Assembly: GCA_013399695.1 (NCBI GenBank)
Contig: VXAU01003167.1
Location: 124,001-188,000, forward strand
Length of the DNA stretch: 64,000 nt
Reading direction: 5' to 3'
From: Formicarius rufipectus
Lineage: Eukaryota; Chordata; Aves; Passeriformes; Formicariidae
The position numbers and the translations under genes are program-made. Of the stretch, positions 37,201-48,646 are shown piece by piece; position 1 is the stretch's first letter, and each line of letters starts with the position of its first letter. The notes beneath the pieces are model-generated. The model did not search any database and had not been told where the DNA came from. It saw only the letters and a program-made list of their open reading frames with translations.

Positions 37201-37694
37201 AGGCCTTTGTCCATGCAGTGGAAATACATCATCAGTTACTTTAGGAAAAGTGCTTATTGTTGTCCTTTACTTTCTTGCCATGAGGATAAGTAATTCATCT
37301 TTCTGTCAGTTATTTAGTTTTTTGCTGGGGTGTTAAATAAGAGGAGGCCTTGTGTCTGACAGTGGAAGGAGCAGCCTTTTGTTGTAGAAGCTATCAAAGT
37401 CAGGTGTTTTGTTTAAGGACTTCTCTTAAAATGTAATACTGTTGCACCTGACCAAACAAGGCACTATTTGTCATCACAGATAAGGGGTCTGAATTGAAGT
37501 GTGTTATCCTTTATTGCTGAGTTGATCAGACACCTTGGTGGTTGCTGTTTTTGCTTTGCTGGGTGCTGTTTCTGTAATACTTCTGCTCAGAATAACCTTG
37601 TGTGCTGGGCATGAGGTTACGTGGACACTGACTGTAGTGCCAGCTGGTGGCATGGAGACCAGCTGACATCTGTCCTCTTTCTTTGGAAGAGTGC
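34291..37694. other. Intron 1, 5' part, nothing coding seen
   Basis: GC content decays from the island. It contains the C-rich tract at 34938, an A13-type run near 35748 and an AT-rich stretch at 36780-37040 with TAATTAAAAAATAAATAATT-like composition. Confidence 0.55.
34938..34963 (+). repeat. C-rich tract in FBXL7 intron 1 (C10-G-C8)
   Basis: Runs of 10 and 8 C are separated by a single G and preceded by CCCCT. The minus strand is a candidate G-quadruplex 800 bases after exon 1. Length is likely polymorphic or error-prone. Confidence 0.8.
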
Positions 37695-38433
37695 TGTATT
37701 CTGCACCCGGAATGGGGCAGCCCTGGATGTGCATGCAGACTGGGGAATGAGGTGCTGAAAAGCAGTGCTGTGAAAAGGGCCCTGGAGGTCTTGATTGATG
37801 GCAAGTTGACCATGAGTCAGCAGTGCCTGGACAGCCAGGAGGGCCAGGCGTGTCCTGGGGGACATCAGGTGAAGCATCACCAGCTGGGCGAGGGAGGGGA
37901 TTGTCCCGCTCTGCTCTGCACTGAGGTGGCCTCACCATTTTGTGTGCAGTTTTGGGTGCCACAGTATGAGAAAGATACCAAGCTATTGGAGAGTGTCCAA
38001 AGGAGGGCAGCAAAGAAGGTGAAGCGCCTTGAGGGGAAACCATATGAGGAGTGGCTGAGGTCACTTGGTCTGTTCAGCCTGGAGAAGAGGGGATTGAGGG
38101 GAGACCTCATTGCAATCCACAACTTCCTCAGGAGGGGTAGAGGAGGGGCAGGCACTGGTCTCTTCTCTGTGCTGACCAGTGACAGGACCCGAGGGAATGG
38201 CCTGAAGTTGTGTCAGGGGAGGTTTAGGTTGGGTATTAGAAAGATGTCTGTCCCCAAGCTCAGTTGGGCACTGAAATGAGCTCCCCAGGGAAGTGGTCAT
38301 AGCACCGAGAATGACAGAGTTCAAGAAGCATTTGGATGACACTCTTAAAGCACATGTTGGGGATGGTTGTGTGCAGGCCCATGAGTTGGATTAAGTGATC
38401 CTTGTGGGTTCCTTCCTACTCTGCGTATACGGT
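37695..38433 (+). mobile_element. CR1 LINE 3' end with a long open ORF2 remnant
   Basis: The copy begins within the ORF2 C-terminal region and carries FCVQFWVPQYEKDTKLLESVQRR-like sequence (residue stretches readable in the open frame 37647-38279) and RSLGLFSLEKRGLRGDLIAI. The end near 38433 has a mutated octamer (CTGCGTATACGGTG). The frame stays open for about 210 codons, longest among the CR1 copies here, although the reverse-transcriptase core and all 5' sequence are missing. It lies inside the FBXL7 intron. Confidence 0.9.
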
Positions 38434-41400
38434 GAAAAGGTGGCTGGATGCTATTCCTCTTAGCACCTGAGGTAGTTTCTCATCCCCATGGGGAGGACTT
38501 TAAAACTGCAGGCTTCTGTATTATAAGGAAATTGGCTTTGTGATATGGGTTGGAGGAACAACCTGTGTTCTTACATATGGAAAGCATCTTTGGCATTGAG
38601 GTGGAATTGCTGCTTTGCAAAATAACTTTAATTTTTCAACTTGTGTCTTCTTCCCAAGTGACGACTTCATGAATTTGAGGCTGGACAACCAAATTTGAGA
38701 GGAGCTAAATGATGGTACAAATATTTGGCAGTATCAGTGTTCAGCTCTTATAAAGGGATATTGTTTTAATGAGTTAACTGTCCAGAACCTGCAGTTGTGG
38801 ATAAAACTTTCTTTGGGTATCTCCTGCACTTGCTCCTTCCAGAAGCTTCCAGATCTAGAGGTGACGGTGTGCAGCAGCTCCAGCTGATCCAAAATGTATC
38901 ATGAAAGACTTGATATAACACAGGAACTTGATGCTGTGCAGAACGGGGATGGGAAGGGAGAAATAGATGAAATGGCAACCTAAGTAAGGAAAGCAATATC
39001 CTTTCCAAAGCCTTGCTAACAAACGTGGGATTGTTTGTTTGTTTGTTTTTTGGTTGATTTTTTGTCTTTGTTGTTGGGTTTTGTTTGTTTGTTTTTGTAT
39101 GTTTTGCTTGTTTTGTTTTTGTTTGTTTTGATCTGAATATTTAATTTGGTAGATTTTAATGAAAACCCATTAGAAATAACTTAAACTCAATTCTTGTTAT
39201 GAAAATATTAATTCTACAAACTTTTGTGTCTCGTATTTTCTATTCACATATCGCTTGGAAGGAAAATTCCAGTGTTGACCCCAATGTCCTGCTAAAGTAA
39301 GCACCAGTACAGAAACCTGCCTTTCTCATGGGATGTAGTTGCTATAAAGCACAGCCAACATGGTTCACAAAGGTGGCTGTAATTATGATGTGTGACGTGG
39401 TGTACAGTAGCTAAAACTTTCTAGGGATTGCCAGCATGTTGCACTGTGGAGAAATAGGTCAGTCCGTGTTTGTTTTGGAATATTTACATGTTGCATTTAC
39501 ATGTTACTATACGACATGCTAAACATGAAGTTTAACATAATGGGCTTACTGCTGTCTTGCTTTACTGTTCTGATCATTTCTCAGGTGATCTGTTGAGATA
39601 ATGTATCTTGCTCCTCTCATACTAGTATTTTTTCTTGTGTTCTGGCTTGCCTAGTCTTCTTTTTACACCTCTCCAGTGTGAAATAGCTGCAATTGAACCA
39701 TAACATCCTCTGTAGGACTACTGTAAATAATATGATGCTACTCAATGGTGCTTTTTGTTGCTCCTGCTTATGTGACTGTCTTCTGCTTTTGGTGTCTGGC
39801 CAGGGTTGGTTCTTGCATTTTACGTGTGTCTGTATTTCACTCTTTTCCATTCAGAGAGTTGAGATTTACCTCTTAACAGCAGTATTGGGACAGGAAATAT
39901 GGCAATATTCAAAATGTCAATCCTTTAAGCAGTATTTTTTTTTTAAAGTGAATTTGCACTCTGACAGCAGCCAACTGCTGTTAACCAAAAGCAGTCTTCA
40001 AAAATGCTGCTTATGATACTCATTTTTTGTGTAACTGTCAGCTGAGCAATGCAAAATGATTGTGTGTGTGTTTACTCAGTTTGTCTCCAGAAAGTAAATT
40101 TACCCTAAGCTGTGTGCTTATGTTGCATGTTGTTGTCCAGATCGAGTGGCAGGGGCAGGAGGAGGGTCGGACACTGCACTTAACTGAGCTGCTGTGCTGC
40201 TGTCAGTTTCTCATAATACAGAATATTCTTTTCTAAAAAATGAACTGCCTGTGTGTGTATTCAAGCATGTATGTTTATACACACATGCACACAAAGCTAC
40301 AGATTTGTGGGGGATTTAAGCTTTAAAAAGTTGCTAATGTTATTGATAGCTTTATAGAAAATAACTTAGTGGCTAACATGCATGTTATTTCTTAAAATGT
40401 TATTCTTTCATAAAAAGCTTCTGGAGGGAGGAATGGTCTCTCTATTTTACTATTTTCTTAATAGATATAAACTAACTGTACTCTAGGGAGTTACATTTAA
40501 CTTGGGTGGTACCTTCGCTCAATACAAACTAACTGGATGCTTTTCTGTACATCTCAAAAGAAAAAAATCACTAGCTGGGTGCCAGTCAGAGGCCTGAATA
40601 AACTTTGCCAGTGATGCATGACATGGAAAGCTTCCAGCAGACCTGTTTCAGCTAAGGTAGTAGGAGTCCAGGACTTGCACATCCTAGTCCTTCTTTTATC
40701 TGCTCCCCACAGACATGGAAGGAAACAGGATTGCTTTGGGAAGTTTCCTAAACTGAAACAGGTTGTTTTTTTTTTTTCCCCTTGAACATCATTCTATCAA
40801 ACTGGAATTCAGTTTGGATTTTATGAAGTTGATACTATATCATTGCTTGGGGGTGGGGAATCAACATGTATTCAGAATTGGGTGTGTGGTTTTAAGTCTA
40901 AACTGCTAATGCCAAAAAACTTGTCAGCAAGCTTGGTTTTCTGGCAGTTTTAGTCCTTTGGCCACTTCTGGATTCCTCACTCCTGTGAACAATTCCTAAC
41001 TAGGAATTGGTTTGCTTCTTTGTGGGTCTTGTATGTTTTAGGAAAGTGAATGTCAGAAAGCAGTGGATGACATTTGAAGGCTGAAATGAACAAGTGTTTT
41101 TTTTTCTCCTCTATGTTTTAGTCAGCTATGCCTGTATTTTTAACAGGACATGTGCTTCACTAAATTAGGAGAACTATTTCATTAAGGAGTAGAAACCTTC
41201 AAAAGCTGAAAAATGGGGATGCCAGTAAAATCTGTTCCTTCTTGATAAGAAAAAGAAATATGCAACATCTTCTATGTGTATAAATGTACACCTTATGATT
41301 GGATAGACAAGTTGCAGGAACTTCGTTACTCAAGTAGAATTTAGATTGAGTACTAATAGTGTTGTAGCTGACCTTGGGGGGAAAGCTATTAGTTCTATCG

Positions 41401-42740
41401 GATCATACCCCTCAGTTCAGTTCCAAGTGTACTTGTGTGTCTTCTAGCATAGACAGTATATTGAGGACAGTTTTATGTGAGATCTCCTTCGAGGATCTGA
41501 AGCATAAAGGAGGTGTTACCATCTTGTTATTATGCTTGAGTTAAGTGTCTTTGAATAGATATTTAAGGAGAAATTTCCAACTCAATGCCAGTATCCAAAC
41601 TCACCGAAACTAATTTGTTGGCAAAGTAGGCCTCTTCACCCTATACACTTTTGTGACATCTACCTTAAACAAGTAAATGGGGGAAAAACTGTGTCTTTTG
41701 GATTTTTCTACCCTTTTTTACCCTACTTGGACTAGAGCGAGCAAGAGGAAGCTCTCTTTTGTGCCCATGTTTTGAATCCGGAAATTCCTTTCTGCAGAAC
41801 ATAAATTTGTCATATCAACATCTTAAATCATGTGACACTTTTCTTTCTCAGGTATTTGTGTACAAATGTGTATAATAGCTGCAGGAATGCTGTATTGGAG
41901 TCTTCTCAAACAGCATACTAACTTGGAGAAAAGTATTTTAATACCCTTTTCAGTGAATCTATTTTTAAAATTATTTTCCTCAATTTCCTTCTTTGTTTCA
42001 GTAAAAAATACCAAACAAATGAAATTTGCGGATGGTATTACAAAAGCAGCAGCTATGAGGTCAGGTGTCTGTTTTTTTAAGAAAGATGCCAGAAACACTA
42101 ACATTATATCAATGATAATTAACTAGGAAAAACTTCTTTTGATCAAGAGTGATGCAGCCTTGTTTGACAGTAAAAGTAGAACTTGGATCAAGTCTAGTTG
42201 TCACATTACAAGTGTAATCTTGTCAGTTCATGGGGAGCCCAGACTTTTATTGTTTGTATGACTAATGCATTGTGGAGAAGCAGACCATCTATTTAAGGCT
42301 CTGACACTATTTTGTTGCCAGATTGCACAAAATCCTCTTTCTGTGGAAGTGCCTTCATGGAATAGAGGAACTTGGAGGGATTTTTTTCTTAAATTGTGTA
42401 ATAATTACTTTGAGTATTTTGCTTAAATCCTACCCTTGAGAGATAGTAATGCTGTTGTGGGAACTGATGACCATAAAGTGGATGTAATTGAGAGTTTCCT
42501 ATGGTGCTCATGGCTCTTAGAAATTAAGCATGTTGTTGTTTTGTCACTGATGCAATCGTGGTAGTCCTTGATCTGGTTCACCACTGGACAGCAAGACAAA
42601 AGGCAACAGCTGGTCACCGACAGAAGTACGAACAGATCTTTGGTTTTTCGTGTAGTAGCTAGCAAAACATTTCTATTCTCCATTTTCCACTTACATTTTC
42701 TCTGACACTTTAAAAGCAATTTGCTTGTGGCATCAGTTTG
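38434..42740. other. Intron 1, nothing coding seen
   Basis: Holds the GTTT tract at 39031 and a T14-type run near 40766. Otherwise it is plain AT-rich intron. Confidence 0.55.
39031..39130 (+). repeat. GTTT-rich low-complexity tract
   Basis: About 100 bases of GTTT and GTTTT units on the plus strand. It lies in FBXL7 intron 1, 600 bases downstream of a CR1 end. Confidence 0.85.
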
Positions 42741-43255
42741 GAATCATAGAGTAGTTTGGGCTGGAAAGGGTCTTTTAAAGGTCATCTAGTTCATGCCCCT
42801 GCAATGAGCCGGGACATCTTCAACTCGTTCAGGTTGCTTGGAGCCCTGTCCAACCTGGCCTTGAATGTTTCCAGGGACAGGGCGTCCACCACCTCTCAGG
42901 GCAGCTTGTTCCAGTGTTTCACCACAGTCATTGTAAAAAATTGTTTCCTTACATCTAGTCTAAATCTTTTAGTTTAAAACTGTTACCTCTCGCACTATTG
43001 CAACATGCCCTGCTAGAAAGTCAGTCCCCAAATTTCTTACAAACCCTGTTTTAGTAAGGCCACAATAAGATCTTCCTGGACCCTTCTCATCTCCAGGCTG
43101 AATAACCCCAGCTCTCTCAGCCTGTCATCATAGGAGAGGTTCTTCAGCACCCTGATTGGTTTTGTGGTCCTTCGCTGGAATTGCTCCAACAGGTCCATGT
43201 CTCTTCTGTGCTGAGGTCTCCAGAGCTGGAAGCAGTACTCCAGGCATGGTCTTGC
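42741..43255 (-). mobile_element. CR1 LINE 3' fragment
   Basis: The plus strand opens with GAATCATAGAGTAGTTTGGG, the reverse of a CR1 3' end. It continues with CTGGCCTTGAATGTTTCCAG, CAGCTCTCTCAGCCTGTC and GAAGCAGTACTCCAGGCATG near its truncated 5' border. A T12 run and A7 follow directly at 43261-43279. Confidence 0.9.
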
Positions 43256-43709
43256 ATAACTTTTTTTTTTTTAAAAAAACTAAGATTATGGAAAAAAATA
43301 ACCTATTGCTGAAATATGTGGTGAAAATTGTTGATATTCAACTCATGCTTTTAGAATTTTTGTAAGCTCGGGTTATACTAATAAAGCCTCAGAGACGGAG
43401 GATTTCAATTCCAGTTAGCCATGCCAAGTTGAAGCTAACAGTATTCTCTTGTATATCAAGAAGATCTAGTAGCTGACCTTCCTCCTCAAGATCGTGTGTG
43501 ATTGTACTCTTTTGTAGATGACAAACTTGTTTTTAGCAGGGTTTGAGAACTTAGGTGCTCTTACTGCAGAGCCTCCTGCTCAGGCTTTCTTGTTTTGGAA
43601 TGCTAGATTGCCAGTGGAGATCCATACAGACAGTAAAATTACATTACAACATCTTCCAATCAACTCCTGGCCATATCTCTATGTTGATTATAGAGTCTGA
43701 AATATACAA

Positions 43710-44640
43710 ACTCACATGTTGAAAATGACATCTCTGGAAATCTCTAATCCAACCCACTGCTCAAAATGAAGCCAAACAGAGCAGATTGCCCAGAACGTTG
43801 TGCAGTCAGATTTTTTATTAGCTCCAGAGATGAAGATATTACAATGTCTCTGAACAGACTGTTCCAGTGCTCAGTCACCTGCAGATTTGAAAACCAAACA
43901 AAAACGCTTTAGTGTGCTTAAATGGAAACACTTGCATTTCAATTTGTACCCATTCCATCTTGTCTGTTCACTGGCTGTCACTGAGAAGTCTGTCGTCTTT
44001 ACGCCACTCTCTGTCCTCTCTGGATTCCGTCTGAGTTCTCTCTGCTCCAAAATAAACTGTCCCAGCTCTCTAAGGATCTTCCTGCGTGGCAGGATAGTCA
44101 GTTTTCAGTTTTGACTCTCTGTCCAGTTAGCTAGTCTGTGCTTCATCCGATTGTCTGTGAAGGTGGTATGGAAAAAGAGTTGAAAAGTCTTGCTGAAATT
44201 GGAGCAAACCACATCTGCTATACTCCCCTCCTTATTCACTGAACAAATGGTTTCCTTAGAGGTGTCTGTCAGGTTGGTCAAGCATGACTTCCACTTATAA
44301 ATTCATGCTAATGACTTCCGATCCCCTTCTTGGCTTGGAAATGTTTTCCAGGAAGTTCTGTCACTTTTCCCGGTTTGAGGTGAGACTGACCAGCCTGTGA
44401 CTCACTAGATTGTCCTCCAAGCCCTTCTAAAGATAGGGATGTGTTTTACTTCTGTCCAGTTCTCAGGAACCTCTCCTGATTGCCATGACCTTGCTGAGGA
44501 TAATTGGGTGACCTTGCTATGGCATTGGCCAGATCATACAACCATTAGAAGTGCATCCCATTAGGTCTCATAGACTTCTGTCAGTTCAGTTTCTTTAAAT
44601 GCTCCCTAAGTTGACTGTCCTGTACTTCTACTGGTTACTT
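43710..44640 (-). mobile_element. Diverged CR1 LINE fragment, longer and older
   Basis: The reverse complement carries the usual CR1 3' order: TCCAACCCACTGCTCAAAAT, then GACTGTTCCAGTGCTCAGTC. Further in lies ORF2-derived sequence including GTGAGACTGACCAGCCTGTG and CCATTAGGTCTCATAGACTT. Frequent indels have removed any open frame. It sits 450 bases from the CR1 at 42741 in the same orientation, but has its own 3' end, so it is a separate insertion. Confidence 0.75.
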
Positions 44641-47600
44641 AAGGTTAGAAAAAGTACTACCAGTCTTTCGGCAGCACTAGCATTCAGCTGTAGCAAGCTC
44701 TGGCAAGTGTTAAGGCTGTTTTACAGTAGTTGAGTATCTCTAAACAGTGCTCTGTAAACTTGTGTCTACAGCTGGTTTGGAGTTTTTCAGCTGTAATTTA
44801 TTTTTACCTTAAATTATTAATGCTAAAAGTCTTCATTTCCACTGTATAAAGAAACTCACTCATTCTCAATGACTATACTTTCTCTTGGCAGAGAACAGAT
44901 AAAATAGAAGAATCCTCCTAAGAGTTGTGGTGGTAGAACCTGGCTCTGGGTTTTTTGTTGCTGTTTCTGGCGGCTGCAATGGTCTGTACTATTATGAAAA
45001 ACTTCTTCAGTGCAGTTTTTCTTGCTTCAGAAGGAACAGCTAGCCCAGGATCACATTTTTTTTTCCTCTTCTAAAAAATGAAGATTGTTGCTTTAATTAA
45101 TATAGAAGTTGTATTAATCACAATAAGAGATAATTTCTGCCATTCTCAAGTTGATTAGTCATGACTGATAAAAATACTTGACAGTAATCCTTATTCTGCT
45201 AAAGATTTGCTTCTTTCCACATACTTAAGAATTGCATCAAAAAGGATTTAAAACCCCCATTTAAATTACGGTACAGGAGGGAGTAGGTTAATATTCAAGT
45301 TTAAAAGAAATGGCTTTTTGTAAAAGAAATAATAAATGTGATTGCTTTTGGAAAAAAATTTAAGACAATCACTACCAGATGACATGGTTAATTTTTAATC
45401 CTCTAAAGTGATTGTAGATTCTTCTCAGTTTATAATCTTCTATTTGAAAATAAGTTTTATACAACACAGTGGGTTTTGGGTATTGTTGTGTCTTATGGTA
45501 CTTGGCTGTTGAATTTATGTTTTCATTTTTGTACCAAAAAACTGTGTTTGGGTTTATTCACCCAATAAATGTTATCTATCCCTTTAACATTTGTTGCCTG
45601 AATTAAAATATTCTGACATAAGATATTTAGGGGCAATTTTAAAGTTTTTCGTTCCTTTTGTATGTATAGACTAGACAGCAAAGTCCAGCCCAAAGTTTTC
45701 TTTGGCATTCATTAGGCTTGAGTAGAATATTTTGCTTATGTCTTCATTTCTCTTGGGAAATTACTTCTTTTTACTTCCCTGTGGGTGTACCTTTTGTTGC
45801 ACTGCATGGTTGTCTTTATGGAGAACATGAATACTTGTTGTGAGTATTTATTTCTCTTGCCAGGAACTACTGGAACAAAGGTGAATGTGAGACTTCCTCT
45901 CCCTCAAACAATTACTGACTTTTCCTGATTTGACTCTGGTTTTAACAGGCTCCATGTGAGAGCCTTTCTTGTATCTGAGAAATTACCATCTGTCAATGGG
46001 CTTACAGTTTATCAAGAGGCACTACAGAAATGTCCAGGAATTTATTGATTCAAGTATTGTTTTGATTTAGGACTTTGGTGCTGATGTAATTTGCTTCTCA
46101 TCATGAAAGTACATAGTATGTTAAGCTGTATTTGTTTCTTCAAGGGCTGAACTGTAATGACTGCCCAGCATCTTGAAAACAGTATGTGTTTCTATAGTGT
46201 GGCTCAGTTAGCAAAGTGGAATTGAAAAACTTATCGCTTACCATTTTTTGAGCACAGGAGTTGGCAGCCGAAGTTGTCACAGTGAATGTTGCAGACCTCT
46301 TCCTTTCTGGTTTTCCTGCTTTCATTTTGCCAGGCCGTATTTCCTATAGAAAAGAAATTCTCACCCTTCTACGGATAAGAGCTCCTCCTGCCCTTCCCCT
46401 TGCCATATCTGTCACTGAAGTGTAGGGTTGCTTCATTAAGTCCCTACGTGACCAAAACATTCCTAGAAAGTGAAGTTTAGCTTCCTCAGGATTAGAATCT
46501 AAACAGAACAAGTCTAGTCAGACACAGGAGCCTTTCACGCAGCAGTTGGTTGTTAGTGGTTGTGTGGTTTGTCTGTTTGTGCCTTTTAAGCACTGACTAA
46601 TCTCACCTCTGATTTCATCAATTTTCTTGTTGAGGTATTGGCACTTGGTTGAAAGGGATGTGGGAGGTAGGACACAATAACTGAGTCATACTGGTAACAG
46701 CCCTTTTTTGAATGTTTAACCATCTATGGTTTTGAGAAAATGTAAGACAAATTCTGAAGGATTCTGTAAATTAAGGAGGTATTTTCAAACCAAGGCCAGG
46801 CCTTTAACTACGCACTTGGGAGAAGAAGGATCTTCACACTATTTTCCTTTAATCCCGTGCATGCTGGCTTATGGGTAAGAAGTGGAGCGTGGATGAAATC
46901 CCTGTAAAATCAGTATGTTTTTCTTTCAGTTGAACAAATTTTGTATTTACTAAGTCCTGAAAGTGGAGGCATGTGGCTACTGGGCAGCCCTCAGGTCTGC
47001 TGGCTTATACTCAAAGCACCTGTTCTGTACAAGTTCTTTATTGTGCTTGGTGAAGTCTTCAAGTGGATGGCATTCTTTGGAAATAATGAGCATGTTGGAG
47101 CATAAAAGCACTCTGTGCTGAATAGGATAGATTAAACTCACTTATTGGTATGTAGTATTCTAGCCCTGTAGTCCTGGGTGGCTGAGGGAGGCTGTTTTGT
47201 GTATCCAGGTAGGAAAGAGTGCAGTGTCACTGGAGTTCCTTAGTCTTTCACACAAATTTGTAAATAGTAGGCAGCATGACCACACTTTTACAAGTGTGCT
47301 CTGTTTTATTTTCACTTTTATGTGACAAATCTGCTTTTGTATTTTGTGTTTGCAACTTACTAGAGGTGCAGGATGAGCAATGTGAGAGCTCAAGGGCAAA
47401 TGCAAAGAATTATTGGGATTTTCATTGCTTTCTAATCTCCTTCGATTTAGCATGCTCTCCAGGTACTCTGTGATAATGGTGCAGTGCTGCTCTGTGATAC
47501 TTTTTCAGTCAGCTTTTTTCAACTGTTTCATAAACCCTTTGCAATTTCTTCCATCTGTCTAGAACTTTACCTTTCCACAGGAGTAAAGTGTATACACAGT

Positions 47601-47895
47601 TTCTTCTTAGTTCTTGCAGCCTGTTTGGGATTTGATCTCTCTGAGGTCCTCTAGTGTTCAATGAAGAATCTTTTTGTTATGAGCAAGAAATTCTGCTGTC
47701 CTTTTCCCACCCTCATATCTTGGAATGTGTGTTCCAATACAGATTATTCCTACTTGAATAAAATAAGGTTTTAGTGGAATTGGGGACTTCTCTTTAGCTG
47801 GTAGCAGTGGATGTCAGAACTAAGACAATAAAATTGTCCTACCTCTTCTCCTCTGCTTTACAAATGGCAGGCACTCCAGGCTGATTTGAAGATTG
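44641..47895. other. Intron 1, nothing coding seen
   Basis: No repeat with recognisable borders and no credible reading frame. Confidence 0.55.
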
Positions 47896-47900
47896 CTCCT
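47896..47900. repeat. Target-site duplication, left copy (CTCCT)
   Basis: It matches the right copy at 48642-48646 exactly and abuts the TG of the LTR. Confidence 0.8.
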
Positions 47901-48641
47901 TGTCCTGGTTACAGTAGCCAGGGTCAGTTTGTCACTGTGTGGGTGTGTATTCTTAACCCTGTATGTAATTTTTCTCATTAACTGCTCACCATGGCCCATT
48001 TGCAGCAGCTGCCTAAGGCACCCCCAGCCCCTCAGGCTACAAGGTGGGTGTTTAGGAACTTCTGTGGGATAAGGAAGTTTTACTGTTTTCACACCTATGA
48101 CTCAGGTGTGATAACTCCCCTCTGGGAAGCCCCTAGTGCCTTCACACCCACCTGAGGGGTCATGTCTGCTAATGGGCCATCAGGGATGCCAAAAAAAATG
48201 CCATGATTCACCTCACAGAGTAAATCACTCATTATGAAACTCTCCGCCCTGGGGGAGGGACTGGATGTTCCCATCAGAGCCCAAGCAGAGATAAGCTTGG
48301 GGTTTTGGGACTGGGAGCTCTTCAGATCCAGAGGAGGACCAGAGCCTCGACTGGACTGAGACTGCCACGGGACTACAACCATCATTTTCACCAGCAGGTT
48401 TCTTCCTATCTTCTTGCTTTGAACTCAGGGGGCCACATGGTGTTCAGCACAGGGGTTGGTGAGCTCCATTCTGCTCGTGCCCTGCTGTGCTGGGCTGTGC
48501 ATCTGTTTTTGTGGCACAAACGAATTTTTTCTTTCTGTATCAGTGTATTTTTGTGATCTTTTATGAAATTGTAATTCTGACTTGCAATCCCATTCTGAGA
48601 TGGATTTGTATCTCCTGCCAGTTTAACTCTAAACCAGCACA
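47901..48641 (+). mobile_element. Solo ERV LTR, 741 bp
   Basis: The element starts TGTCCTGGTTA and ends AAACCAGCACA. The two ends are near-perfect inverted repeats (9 of 11) with TG...CA termini. It is flanked by an exact 5-bp duplication, CTCCT at 47896-47900 and 48642-48646. A 5-bp duplication is typical of ERVL-type integrations; I infer that class. There is no internal gag/pol/env sequence on either side, so it is a solo LTR left by recombination. Orientation is assigned from the TG...CA order only, which is symmetrical, so strand is uncertain. No clear AATAAA is seen in it. It lies in the FBXL7 intron. Confidence 0.85.
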
Positions 48642-48646
48642 CTCCT
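48642..48646. repeat. Target-site duplication, right copy (CTCCT)
   Basis: It directly follows the terminal CA of the 741-bp LTR and pairs with 47896-47900. Confidence 0.8.
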
